Program-made: the position numbers and the translations under genes
Shown here: positions 47,655-56,082 of the stretch, piece by piece
Numbering within the stretch: position 1 is the first letter of the stretch
Layout: the number at the start of each line of letters is the position of its first letter
The notes under the pieces: model-generated
Database searches by the model: none
What the model was told of the DNA's origin: nothing
The model's input: only the letters and a program-made list of their open reading frames with translations
Source: Pseudonocardiaceae bacterium YIM PH 21723
Lineage (GTDB): Bacteria; Actinomycetota; Actinomycetes; Mycobacteriales; Pseudonocardiaceae
Length of the DNA: 64,000 bases
Direction: 5' to 3'
Assembly: GCA_003600225.1 (NCBI GenBank)
Contig: QZFT01000078.1
Location: 62,001-126,000 of the forward strand

Positions 47655-49067
47655 GTGCCGGAGTTACCGCGACACCCGAGACCCGACCCCCGCCATGTGG
47701 CCGATAGGGACGGTTTCACCGCGCTGCTGATCGAGTTGTGGCGGGTCGCAGGCGTGGGTGTGCCGGAACTGGCCGCCCGCACCAAGCTGCATCGCAACAG
47801 CCTCTACGACTACCGCAGTGGCAGGCACCTGCCCAATACGGATGCCCTGCGCACCATCCTCGCAGCCTGCGGGGTTACCGGCGAGCTGGAGATACAAGCC
47901 TGGCGGGACGCGGTGGGCCGGGCCAAACGAGCCGAGCCGCCGCGCTACGTCTCACCCGCCGCGCAGATCTGCGGGGAACTCACCGGCCGCCTCGACGCCA
48001 CCGCCGAGCGGGAGCTGGACGTCCTCGCCGTCGGCGCGCACAACATGGATCTGCTCACCCAGGTCGAACGGATCGACACGGAGCATGAGGAGGAGATCCA
48101 GGAGCAGCGGCACTGCTGCGGTGGTTCCGGCGCGAACACCATGGCCGCGCTGGCCGGGATGGGGCTGCGGACCGGGGTGGCGGGCATCGTGGCCGACGAC
48201 CACTACGGCAAGGCGATCCTGGCCGACCTGCGGCATCGCGGGGTGAACACCGACCTGATGCTCACCACCTACGCCGAGCAGACCGGCTTCGGCATCGTGC
48301 TGGCCGAGCGGTCCGGTGCCCGGTCGATCTACGTGTGTTCCGGGGCCAACCGGCGGTTCGCCGAGGAGGCGGAGGCCAAGGGCCTGGACGCCGAGCTCGT
48401 CGCCGCGAGTGCCCGGGCCAGGGTGCTGCACCTGACCTCGTTCGCCGGGGCGGCGGAACGCCGGCTGCAACGCCGGATGCTGGACGCGGTGAGCCCGGGC
48501 AGCGTCGTCTCGTTCACCCCCGGCGAGCTGTACGCCGCGCTGGGTGCCGACCAGCTGGGACCCATGCTGACCAGGACGAACGTGTTGTTCCTCCAGGAGC
48601 CGCACCTGGATCTGCTGCTGGCCAGGTCCTCCGCGGGCAGGCACGGCCGGGGCGAGGTCGCCGCGAAGATGGCCGCGCTCTACGAATGGCGGCATCAGCG
48701 GGCCTCCGCCGAGCCGTTGATCATGGTCGTGACCCAGCCGCCGAACTTGCTCAGCGGCAGGCTGGCCGAGTACCTGACGATCGGGTACGGCCGCAGCACC
48801 CTGGAGGAGTGCAGCGGCGCCGACATCGGGACCCGCAGGCACGAGCTGACCGACGGAACCGGGGCGGGTGACGCGCTGGCCGCCGGGTTCCTGTTCGGAC
48901 TGCTGTCCCGGTGCAGCCCGGCGGATTGCGGCAACCTGGCGTTGCTGTTGGCGCTCTGTGCCTGCACCGAACTCGGGGCCAGGGCCGGGCTGATCAACCG
49001 TGCCCAGCTGGCCGCCCAGTGGACCACCCGGCTGGGCATTCCCCGGCTGCCGCCGCAGCTCGGCTGA
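47655..49067 (+). CDS. HTH domain fused to PfkB-family sugar kinase
   Basis: About 470 aa from GTG 47655 (a TTG three codons upstream is the alternative). Residues about 20-80 form an HTH of XRE type (VGVPELAARTKLHRNSLYDYRSGRHLP). Residues about 120-460 are a ribokinase/PfkB fold: glycine-rich GGSGANTMAALAGMGLRTG at the front and the catalytic DGTGAGDALAAGFL near the end (Asp base in GAGD). PfkB kinases phosphorylate sugars or nucleosides with ATP. The fusion suggests a self-regulating or ligand-sensing repressor/kinase. A CC-rich HCCGGSG is unusual. The substrate is unknown. Confidence 0.85.
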   Translation: MPELPRHPRPDPRHVADRDGFTALLIELWRVAGVGVPELAARTKLHRNSLYDYRSGRHLPNTDALRTILAACGVTGELEIQAWRDAVGRAKRAEPPRYVSPAAQICGELTGRLDATAERELDVLAVGAHNMDLLTQVERIDTEHEEEIQEQRHCCGGSGANTMAALAGMGLRTGVAGIVADDHYGKAILADLRHRGVNTDLMLTTYAEQTGFGIVLAERSGARSIYVCSGANRRFAEEAEAKGLDAELVAASARARVLHLTSFAGAAERRLQRRMLDAVSPGSVVSFTPGELYAALGADQLGPMLTRTNVLFLQEPHLDLLLARSSAGRHGRGEVAAKMAALYEWRHQRASAEPLIMVVTQPPNLLSGRLAEYLTIGYGRSTLEECSGADIGTRRHELTDGTGAGDALAAGFLFGLLSRCSPADCGNLALLLALCACTELGARAGLINRAQLAAQWTTRLGIPRLPPQLG

Positions 49068-49132
49068 CCCCGGAGGCCGGTCGAGGCGGTAGGGCTTTCG
49101 GCGTAGGAAGCGCCGCTAGGTACGCTCGACCG

Positions 49133-50353
49133 GTGGATCAGCCGAACAGAGCATGGACGTGGGTTCTCGCGGTGCTGGCGGTGGCCGGAACGGTCGGTGC
49201 CAGTCTGACCTCGTCACACTGGTTCACCGACGCCTACGTGTATGTACACGGTGGGATTGCTTGGTGGCAGGGCGAGGGCATCTACTCGCACGCGATGCGC
49301 ACGCCGTTCGACGACTTCACGCTCAACTTCACCTACCCGCCGCTGGCCGCCGTGCTCTTCGCGCTGCTGGCGCCGGTCGGCCCGGCCGTCGGCGCCTGGG
49401 TGCTCACCGCGCTCAGCCTCGGCGCGTTCGTGCTGGTCATGTACCTGGTGCTGAGCCGCCTCGGCGTGCGCGCGCCGTGGCCGGTGATCTGGGGATCGAT
49501 CGCGCTGGGCGTCTGGCTGGAACCGGTGCGGGAGAACTTCGGCTACGGCCAGGTGAATCTGCTGCTGGCCGCGTTGATCGCACTGGACTGCCTGGTCCTC
49601 AAGACTCGTTGGCCGCGCGGCATTCTGATCGGGATCGCGGCGGCTATCAAGCTCACTCCGCTGGCCTTCGTCGTCTTCTTCCTGGTCCGCAAGGACTGGC
49701 GCGGTCTGCTGGGCGTCGGTGCCGGCTTCGTCGGCTCCTCGCTGGTCGGTTTCCTGTTCGCACCCAAGGACTCCTGGACCTACTGGACGCAGATGTTCGG
49801 CCGGACCGATCGCATCGGGAACCTGGCCTTCTCCGCCAACCAGTCGCTGCGCGGCACCCTGGCCCGGCTCGGCCTGGCGGACAAGTCGGGCACCGTGGTC
49901 TGGGCGCTGCTGGCCGGCGTGTTGTTCCTGGCCGTCTGCTACGCCGTGTACCGGGCTCGCCGCGCGGAGGACGACGTGGCCGCGATGTTCACCGTCGCGA
50001 TCTTCAGCGTGCTGGTCTCCCCGGTCTCCTGGTCGCACCACTGGGTGTGGGTGGCCCCGCTGCTGACCTGGCTGGCCGTATTGGCCTACCGCGGCGCCAC
50101 CGCCCTGTGGTGGGTGGTCGGCGGCACCGCGGTGTTGTTCTTGGTCAGCCCGCACTGGTACTTCGCGGAACTGCGGGACCCCGGCCCGCACTGGGGTCCG
50201 CTGCCGAATGTCGTGGGCAACCTCTACATCTGGTCGGCGCTGGCCTTCATCGCCTGGATGGCGTGCTACCCGAAGCTCACCCGGTCCAGCCAGAACTGCA
50301 GCGGCCTGGCGTCCCCGGAGACCTCGACCGAGGCCGTCGGCAGCCGCCGGTAG
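49133..50353 (+). CDS. GT87-family membrane mannosyltransferase
   Basis: 406 aa from GTG 49133. About ten transmembrane helices are visible, with a conserved early acidic loop after ASLTSSHWFTDAYVYVHGG and DFTLNFTYPP, typical of DUF2029/GT87 enzymes that use polyprenyl-phosphate mannose (PimE-like). In actinobacteria these extend phosphatidylinositol mannosides or lipoglycans. No ribosome site is visible; TACGCT at 49121-49126 lies seven bases before the GTG, so the mRNA may be leaderless. The 3' end overlaps the convergent DinB-type gene by 88 nt. Confidence 0.82.
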   Translation: MDQPNRAWTWVLAVLAVAGTVGASLTSSHWFTDAYVYVHGGIAWWQGEGIYSHAMRTPFDDFTLNFTYPPLAAVLFALLAPVGPAVGAWVLTALSLGAFVLVMYLVLSRLGVRAPWPVIWGSIALGVWLEPVRENFGYGQVNLLLAALIALDCLVLKTRWPRGILIGIAAAIKLTPLAFVVFFLVRKDWRGLLGVGAGFVGSSLVGFLFAPKDSWTYWTQMFGRTDRIGNLAFSANQSLRGTLARLGLADKSGTVVWALLAGVLFLAVCYAVYRARRAEDDVAAMFTVAIFSVLVSPVSWSHHWVWVAPLLTWLAVLAYRGATALWWVVGGTAVLFLVSPHWYFAELRDPGPHWGPLPNVVGNLYIWSALAFIAWMACYPKLTRSSQNCSGLASPETSTEAVGSRR

Positions 50354-50979
50354 ATCACCAGCAGCAGGGTGGCCACCGGCCCGCGCACGGTCACCGTGGC
50401 GGGCCCGCTGCCGCCCTGACCCACGGCCCAGCGGTCGACGGTGTCCGTGGCCTCGAAGGCCAGCGTTCCGTGGACCAACGGCGGCTGATGTCCGAGTTCC
50501 AGCCACTCCTCGACGGCGTCCGCCGCGACATCGGACTCCAGCCAGTAGTCCTTGCCCATGGCGAGCACGGCGTCCGCCCGGTGCACGGCCGTCTCGTGCG
50601 CACCCCGGCGGGCGAAGAAGTCCGACCCGCTGTCCTGCCCGGGCGCCGGGGTCCAGGTGGGTACTCCGGGTCCGGTCTTGCGCAGCATCTCGGCCAGTTC
50701 CGTGCCCGCCGCGCGCAGCCAGGGCAGCACCACCGCCGGATCCTCGTCGGTGAACCGGCTCAGGTCACGCATGTCGAACAGGTCCTCGTCGGCCTGCTGC
50801 CCGGTGCGGATGATCTCGGTCGCCCACCGCTGCGCGCCGCCGAGATGCCGCAGCAGCTGACCGAGGTTCCACTCAGGACAGCTCGGCACCGGAGTACGCA
50901 GATCGGCGCCGGCGAGCTGGGTGACCAGTAACTCGGACTGTGCGGTGATGACGTCGCAGTAGCGGTCGAAGCCGAGCAT
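50266..50979 (-). CDS. Maleylpyruvate isomerase / DinB-fold family protein
   Basis: 237 aa from ATG 50979 with GGAGGAAG upstream. The N-terminal helical bundle carries VPSCPEWNLGQLLRHLGGAQRW, the hallmark of mycothiol-dependent maleylpyruvate isomerase and DinB-like enzymes, with a metal-site His in RHLGG and HETAVHRADA. A C-terminal SCP2-like domain (about 175-235) follows. Many paralogues exist in actinobacteria and their substrates are mostly unknown. It lies two bases after the RibD-like gene on the same strand, probably co-transcribed. Confidence 0.85.
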   Translation of the reverse strand: MLGFDRYCDVITAQSELLVTQLAGADLRTPVPSCPEWNLGQLLRHLGGAQRWATEIIRTGQQADEDLFDMRDLSRFTDEDPAVVLPWLRAAGTELAEMLRKTGPGVPTWTPAPGQDSGSDFFARRGAHETAVHRADAVLAMGKDYWLESDVAADAVEEWLELGHQPPLVHGTLAFEATDTVDRWAVGQGGSGPATVTVRGPVATLLLVIYRRLPTASVEVSGDARPLQFWLDRVSFG

Positions 50980-50981
50980 GC

Positions 50982-51626
50982 TCACTTCCTCCAGAACAGG
51001 TGATGGGTCACGCCGCTGGAGCTGGGCACCACGTCCAGGTGGTACCGGTCGGTCAGTTCCTCGGGGGACTCCCACAGCCGCACGCCGGCGCCCAGGTCCG
51101 TCGGCGCGACGGCGATGTGCAGCGTGTCGACCAGGTCCGCGTCGAGGAACTCCCGGACGGTGCTGGGGCCGCCGCCGAGCCGGACGTCCTTGCCCTGTGC
51201 GGCCTCCTGGGCCTGTTTGAGCACCGCCTCGGGTGATTCGTCGACGAAGTGGAACGTGGTGTCCGAGAGGGTGAACGACGGCCTCGGGTGGTGGGTCAGC
51301 ACGAAGACCGGGGTGTGGAACGGCGGCTCGTCGCCCCACCAGCCCTGCCAGTCGTGGTCCTCCCACGGCCCCCGGTGCGGGCTGAACTTGTTGCGCCCCA
51401 TGATCTCCGCGCCGATGTTGTTGGTGAAGTCGCGGGTGAAGTAGTCGTCCAGGCCCCGGCTGCCACCGGGATCGGTGCGATTGGGCCAGCTCGCGGTGGC
51501 GCCCGCCCAGGCGAAGAGCTCGGCCGGGTTCGCGTGGCCGAACGGGTTCTGCAGGCTCTGGTGCTCGCCGGTGCCGAAGCCGTCCCGGGACACCATGAAG
51601 TTCTGGACTCGCAGCAGTGAGGTCAC
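50982..51626 (-). CDS. RibD C-terminal / dihydrofolate reductase-like protein
   Basis: 214 aa from GTG 51626. VQNFMVSRDGFGTGEHQ at the N-terminus, AEIMGRNKFSPHRGPW and RLGGGPSTVREFLDADLVDT are diagnostic of the RibD_C reductase fold, which binds NADPH. Actual substrate is unknown; many actinobacterial members are uncharacterised. No ribosome site is visible, but TCTAAT lies six bases before the GTG, so a leaderless transcript is likely. It precedes the DinB-fold gene by two bases. Confidence 0.85.
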   Translation of the reverse strand: MTSLLRVQNFMVSRDGFGTGEHQSLQNPFGHANPAELFAWAGATASWPNRTDPGGSRGLDDYFTRDFTNNIGAEIMGRNKFSPHRGPWEDHDWQGWWGDEPPFHTPVFVLTHHPRPSFTLSDTTFHFVDESPEAVLKQAQEAAQGKDVRLGGGPSTVREFLDADLVDTLHIAVAPTDLGAGVRLWESPEELTDRYHLDVVPSSSGVTHHLFWRK

Positions 51627-51667
51627 GGAGTGATTAGACCGCTGAGGTCCGACAAACTCATCGGTGC

Positions 51668-52933
51668 TCAGGGGGCGGCGCTGCGGGCCAGCATGACGCG
51701 CCCGGTGGGAACCAGGTCGCCGTGCCGTTCCCAGGCACCGGAGACCGGCGTGTGCTGCGAGGTGAGCTGCCTGCGTACCGGTCGCGGGGCGATGGCGGCC
51801 TGCGCGGCGCGGGCCGGGCGACGTTTGCGGGAGGTGCTCATGTGGTGCTTGGTGAAGATGAGCCGGACGTCCAGTTCCTGCCAGACGCGGGCCACCCGGG
51901 CTGCCGCCGTGGTGGTCATCCAGGTGTAGAGCGGTTGTTCCACGTACACGGTCAACAGCCAGGAGAGCACCACCACGGTGCCCACGGCGAGCAGGCTGCG
52001 GGTGAACTGGTCGATGCCCAGCAGGCTCAGCTGGTAGGAGACGACGTAGCCGATCTCCTGGTTCAGCAGGTACACGCAGAAGGAGATCTTGGCCAGGAAC
52101 TCCACCTGGGTCCGGACCGGGAAGAACATCGACCAATCGGGGCCGCGGGTGGCGAGCAGGATCAGCCCGATCATCACGCCGACGCCGAGCGCGGAGGGCA
52201 GGTCGGCGGTGTGCACGTCCTGGGCCCAGACAGCCGCGGCCAGCAGCAGCCCCAGGTGCACCGAGTTCATCCGGCGCTGCGACCACAACCAGATCGCGAT
52301 GCCGACGGCGAACAGGTGCGCGCGGTGGATGCCGAAGCCGTTCCACAGGTCCTTGACCCACGGCGCCGCGTTGTCCACCTTGCCGCCCCACTGCAGGTAG
52401 ATCGGCAGCAGGACCAGGGTCCAGAGCAACGCGGTGATCTTCCAGCCGCGGCCCAGGCCACGCGGCCATAGCAGCGCGGCCGCCGTGAAGGCGAGCAGCT
52501 GCAGCGGGAGGGTCCAGTAGGAGCCGTCGATCAGGTTCGTGTGCATCCAGGTGCTGAGCAGCGACAGGTTGCCCACCAGGTCACGCAGGGTGGGCTGGCC
52601 CCAGCCTTCGGGCTTCAGCAACAGCAACACCAGGTAGGTGAAGAGCACGGCGGCCAGGTACGGCGGCAACAGCCGGGCGATCTTCTTCCACCACCAGAGC
52701 GGGGTGGAGCCCTTCCGGATGGTCACGCAGATGAAGTAGGCGGAGATGACCAGCAACGTGCTGGCGCCGATCTGCAGGGGGTGCGTGCCGAGCGGACTAC
52801 CGAGTTCGGAGTGCAGGATCGGCCCCTGGAAGGCCACGTGCTGGAACACCACGGCGGCCACCGCCAGGACGCGAATGACGTCCCAGCTCAGGCGGCGGGA
52901 GGAACCTCGCCGGGCTACCGTAGGCGTTGCCAC
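51668..52933 (-). CDS. Acyltransferase-3 family membrane protein
   Basis: 421 aa, GTG start with GAGGAG upstream. About ten transmembrane helices; the N-terminal RRLSWDVIRVLAVAAVVFQHVAF has the conserved Arg and His of the AT3/OafA family. These enzymes O-acetylate or otherwise acylate cell-surface polysaccharides or antibiotics. The last roughly 65 residues are a basic, cytoplasmic, non-conserved tail. Its target is unknown. It shares direction with the RibD-like gene but the 41-nt gap holds that gene's own promoter-like TCTAAT. Confidence 0.85.
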   Translation of the reverse strand: MATPTVARRGSSRRLSWDVIRVLAVAAVVFQHVAFQGPILHSELGSPLGTHPLQIGASTLLVISAYFICVTIRKGSTPLWWWKKIARLLPPYLAAVLFTYLVLLLLKPEGWGQPTLRDLVGNLSLLSTWMHTNLIDGSYWTLPLQLLAFTAAALLWPRGLGRGWKITALLWTLVLLPIYLQWGGKVDNAAPWVKDLWNGFGIHRAHLFAVGIAIWLWSQRRMNSVHLGLLLAAAVWAQDVHTADLPSALGVGVMIGLILLATRGPDWSMFFPVRTQVEFLAKISFCVYLLNQEIGYVVSYQLSLLGIDQFTRSLLAVGTVVVLSWLLTVYVEQPLYTWMTTTAAARVARVWQELDVRLIFTKHHMSTSRKRRPARAAQAAIAPRPVRRQLTSQHTPVSGAWERHGDLVPTGRVMLARSAAP

Positions 52934-53366
52934 GAGATCTCGACTCCTCAGTTCGATCGATCACGCTGGCCGTTATCTCCCTGTGACCCTAACGGATATC
53001 TTAAACGGGTCCAGGGGTATGGCCGTTTTCAGGTACTTGCCCATCATGTGCCAGTGGCACACGGGTGAAAACCATTCCCAGGAAATCCCCAGGAACCTCG
53101 CAGCCATTGCTGAGGAGCGACGATTGTCAACAGCAGTACGGAAAAGTGCGCACGAGGCTGGCATTCGGTCGTATCGGCTGGTCAGGACGTTGCAGGAGTA
53201 CCCAGTTATCCCCGGGTGATATGCGTGGGCGGCGGTACGACCGAATAACGAACACAGCGGGCTCCCAGTTATGGCCCCCGCTATCGCATCCCCGCATAGT
53301 TCGCCCGGCCAGCGGGTTGGTTCAAGATCCTTTTTGCTGGGGTTGGGTCTGATGGTTGGGGAAAGC
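52934..53366. other. Gene-poor stretch before the inverted repeat element
   Basis: No open frame here has a ribosome site or family resemblance. It contains the promoter region of the acyltransferase gene near 52940-53000 and otherwise appears non-coding. Confidence 0.4.
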
Positions 53367-53502
53367 GGCTTTGGAGGGGGAGTCGGGCTCGGGGGAGGGT
53401 CTTTCCTGCCTGCGTGTTGGGTGGGGCACGCCTGTCTGGTGGGGATGGGCCGCTGCGCGGGGCTGGCGTGAGTTCCGTGTGAGCTGTGGGGGCTTGTTGT
53501 GG

Positions 53503-53549
53503 CTGAATGTGGCTTTGGTTCGGTCTAGCCAAAGGGAAGCCACGTTCAG
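53503..53549. repeat. Internal palindrome 1 of the inverted-repeat element
   Basis: CTGAATGTGGCTT (53503-53515) pairs with AAGCCACGTTCAG (53537-53549), 13 bp with one G-U, plus TTTGG/CCAAA inside. Confidence 0.65.
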
Positions 53550-53636
53550 CATGATCAACTGCGGCGACACGGTGCCGGGATGGCGCGACACGCCGTGGTT
53601 CCCAGGATGTGGCCGTCCATTGTGGATGGTGAGTAC

Positions 53637-53683
53637 CTGAAGGCGTCCTTTGTTTACCCGAGGTAAATGAAGGACGCCTTCAG
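53637..53683. repeat. Internal palindrome 2, perfect 14-bp stem
   Basis: CTGAAGGCGTCCTT (53637-53650) pairs perfectly with AAGGACGCCTTCAG (53670-53683); TTTACC/GGTAAA extends it inside. A third related copy, TGGCGTCCTTCAGG, follows at 53701-53714, indicating a repeat family. Confidence 0.75.
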
Positions 53684-53837
53684 CGCGCTCAAGTAAACGA
53701 TGGCGTCCTTCAGGTCCCCCGCGGAAGCGGCCTATCCCCACCAGACAGGCGTGCCCCCACCCAACAGCCCGGCAGGAAAGACCCACCCCACCACCCCTCT
53801 CCCCCTCCAAAGCCTCCTTCGACGACCACCAGACGCA

Positions 53838-53872
53838 ACAGCCCCCGCCGCTCCAGGAGCAACGGGGGCTGT
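53838..53872 (-). terminator. Terminator of the eccE operon
   Basis: ACAGCCCCCG and CGGGGGCTGT form a 10-bp stem, extended by GCTCC/GGAGC. It lies 15 nt downstream of the minus-strand gene ending at 53887. Confidence 0.7.
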
Positions 53873-53886
53873 CGAGTCGAACGGGG

Positions 53887-54618
53887 TCAGTCGCCGCGGC
53901 GGACCGGCCCCAGGATCTTCTGCTCCGCGGGCGTGGTGACCAGGCGGAACGGCATCCACATGTCGTTACCCATGGCCATCACCTGCTCGTCCCGCTGCTG
54001 ACCCAGCTGCTGGGCCATCTGCGGGTTCAGCCGCCAGATGTTCGCCGCGATCTGGGTCTGCTCCACCGGCAGCCGCTGCACCAGCACCAGGTCCGCCTGG
54101 TTCAGGATCGGGCCGGCCTGCTGGTGCAGGTAGGGCAGCACGTAGAGCGTGGTCTGCCACGGGGAACGGGGCGGGAAGATCTCCGACGGGGCAGCGCCGC
54201 CGTCGTGGATCACCAGGATCGGGTTGTCCTCGGTGGCGCGGGGCAGTTCGCTGGCCTCCAGCCTGCGGATCTGCACCAGCTGCGAGGGCTGACCGTCCGG
54301 ACCGGGTCCCGCGGCCTGCTGCAGCACCTGCCAGGCGGCCGGACGACCGGTGACGACGATCACCTGGGCACCGGTGGCCATCGCCCGCAGCGCCAGCTGG
54401 CGGGCCAGGTACAGCCCACCCACCACGGCGATCCGGGTCGGCGAGGAACGCAGCACCGAGACCATCAGCGGCTCGCCGTTCATGCCGGAGCCGATCACCA
54501 TGCCGCCGCGGTCGGCGGCGGGGCTGATGGCGTCGAGCATGAGCGGGGACACGTAGAACTCCGGGGCCACCGCCGGTGAGCAGACCGGGTTCTCCGCAAG
54601 ACGCGTACGGGAGCTCAT
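53887..54618 (-). CDS. EccE-adjacent conserved hypothetical protein
   Basis: 243 aa, ATG overlapping the eccE stop by one base (TAATG), so co-translated with it. It is soluble, with a Rossmann-like alternation (RIAVVGGLYLARQLALRAMATGAQVIVVTGR) and NPILVIHDGG, but no complete nucleotide-binding motif. I do not recognise a named family. Tight linkage to eccE suggests a cytoplasmic accessory of the type VII secretion complex in this lineage. Confidence 0.7.
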   Translation of the reverse strand: MSSRTRLAENPVCSPAVAPEFYVSPLMLDAISPAADRGGMVIGSGMNGEPLMVSVLRSSPTRIAVVGGLYLARQLALRAMATGAQVIVVTGRPAAWQVLQQAAGPGPDGQPSQLVQIRRLEASELPRATEDNPILVIHDGGAAPSEIFPPRSPWQTTLYVLPYLHQQAGPILNQADLVLVQRLPVEQTQIAANIWRLNPQMAQQLGQQRDEQVMAMGNDMWMPFRLVTTPAEQKILGPVRRGD

Positions 54619-55925
54619 TACGCGTTACCTCCCAGGGGCAGAGTCGCCGCCAGGCCACTGAACTGCTGGCCGCTGAGCGGGGTGAGCGTGATGCCGAGCT
54701 TCTTGGAGATCAGCTTCAGCCGCTGGTCCGCGCCGGTCAGCTCGGAGGGGGTCCGGGCGCTGACCCGCAGCAGGCCGCGCAGGCCGACGGTGTTCTCCTC
54801 GGCGCCGTGCGAGATGGACATGGCCACCGTGGTGGACAGCGCCCGCACACCGGTGAGGGCGTTGAGGTTGTACTCGATGCCCCGGCTCGGCCAGTTGGTG
54901 ATCGTGTACGTCGAGTGCCCGACACCCGCCGCGGTGACGCCGGCCCAGCGCTCGCGGGCGCTGACCTTGTCGGTTGCGGTCGGGGCACCGGTCAGCTCGG
55001 CGGCGGTCAGGCCGGCCCGGAGCAGCTCGTTCACGTCCAGCGGCCGGGTGTTCACGCCCCTGGCCTCCAGCGCCCGGGAGACCCGGGACACCGCACCGAT
55101 CAACGCGCGGTGCGCGCCGACGACGCCGCCGCCACGCTCACGGACGGCGGCCGGGCAGCGACGCGGGTCCAGCCGGACGCCGACCCAGGTGGTGCGCCGC
55201 GCGGTGGCGGGCAACGGGCCGAGTACCTCGAGGTAGGAGGCGAGTGCGGGGGAGCTCGGGGACAGCGTGGTGCTGCCCGGGTAGCTGTGCCACATCACCT
55301 GGATCTCGTCGAGGACCACGCCGCGGTCCTCCAGGCAGGACGCGAGCGCGCCCAGCGGGAGACCGGCGGAGGCGGTGACGTTGGTGATCAGCGAGGGAGT
55401 GGGTTCCACCTGGAGCACCGCGGTCCAGCCGCCGTCGTGGTAGGTGATGCCCAGCGGCCGCCGCTCGTGGTCCACGGCGTGCGCGATGTGCAGGTCGGGC
55501 AGCGCGAGGCGGAGCAGCGCGACGCGGGCGTCGTCGCCGCCGGTGACCTTGGTGTCCTCGGCGTCGGCCGGGTCTGCCTCGTTCTCCTGCTGGCTCCAGG
55601 TCGCGGTGCGGACCGACGAGCGGAACGTGTACTGCCAGACCAGACCAACCCATTGGGTGAACCAGCGGCCGCTCCAGCGCAGCAGACCCAGCAACAGTCC
55701 GACCGCGGCGATCGCGATGCCGAACGGCATCGCCTTGGGGCCGGCCAGGATCAGCGGGATGCCGATCCCCAGGCCCGCACCCAGGATCACCAGGTTGGCC
55801 GCCGGCAGCGGGCCGAGGCTGATGCCTCTGGTCCGGGACCGGATCTGTGTGGTGGGCGCCGACCGGTGGCCGGGTTGACCCGGCACGGACGGTGATTGGG
55901 CAGGAGTGTGCGTGCTCACTGACAT
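54618..55925 (-). CDS. eccE: Type VII secretion protein EccE
   Basis: 435 aa from ATG 55925; the frame extends further but lacks similarity there. Two transmembrane helices near residues 45-95 (LVILGAGLGIGIPLILAG, GIAIAAVGLLLGLL) precede a large domain with the EccE pattern around WTAVLQVEPTPSLITN and TWVGVRLDPRRCP. EccE sits at the periphery of the ESX membrane complex with EccB, EccC and EccD. It is divergent from eccB, with an intergenic promoter region of about 157 nt. Confidence 0.85.
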   Translation of the reverse strand: MSVSTHTPAQSPSVPGQPGHRSAPTTQIRSRTRGISLGPLPAANLVILGAGLGIGIPLILAGPKAMPFGIAIAAVGLLLGLLRWSGRWFTQWVGLVWQYTFRSSVRTATWSQQENEADPADAEDTKVTGGDDARVALLRLALPDLHIAHAVDHERRPLGITYHDGGWTAVLQVEPTPSLITNVTASAGLPLGALASCLEDRGVVLDEIQVMWHSYPGSTTLSPSSPALASYLEVLGPLPATARRTTWVGVRLDPRRCPAAVRERGGGVVGAHRALIGAVSRVSRALEARGVNTRPLDVNELLRAGLTAAELTGAPTATDKVSARERWAGVTAAGVGHSTYTITNWPSRGIEYNLNALTGVRALSTTVAMSISHGAEENTVGLRGLLRVSARTPSELTGADQRLKLISKKLGITLTPLSGQQFSGLAATLPLGGNA

Positions 55926-56082
55926 CCGCGTGTTCTCTCCCCCTGGGCTGGACGGTCGCCTGCGGTCGGACAGCATGATCGCGCTAGCTGTTGCCGGCAA
56001 TAGTGGCAACCGGCTACGCGGCCCCTTGCGGTGGGTCTATCCTGCCGAACCGTACCGCTAATGGGGAGGGCAGTAGGCCGCG

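Larger units (their letters stand above)
53367..53814. repeat. MITE-like element with 86-bp terminal inverted repeats
   Basis: The left arm 53367-53452 and right arm 53728-53814 are inverted copies: GGCTTTGGAGGGGGAG, TCTTTCCTGCC, TGTTGGGTGGGG and CACGCCTGTCTGGTGGGGAT match exactly, with mismatches between (about 75 of 87 positions equal by eye). No transposase is encoded. Two further palindromes lie inside (53503-53549 and 53637-53683). It looks like a non-autonomous mobile or REP-type element. No target-site duplication was identified. Confidence 0.7.

Noticed and set aside
53065..53532. Short frames in the gene-poor stretch near the inverted repeat
   Set aside because: They are repetitive Gly/Arg or Pro-rich and partly consist of the repeat arm itself.
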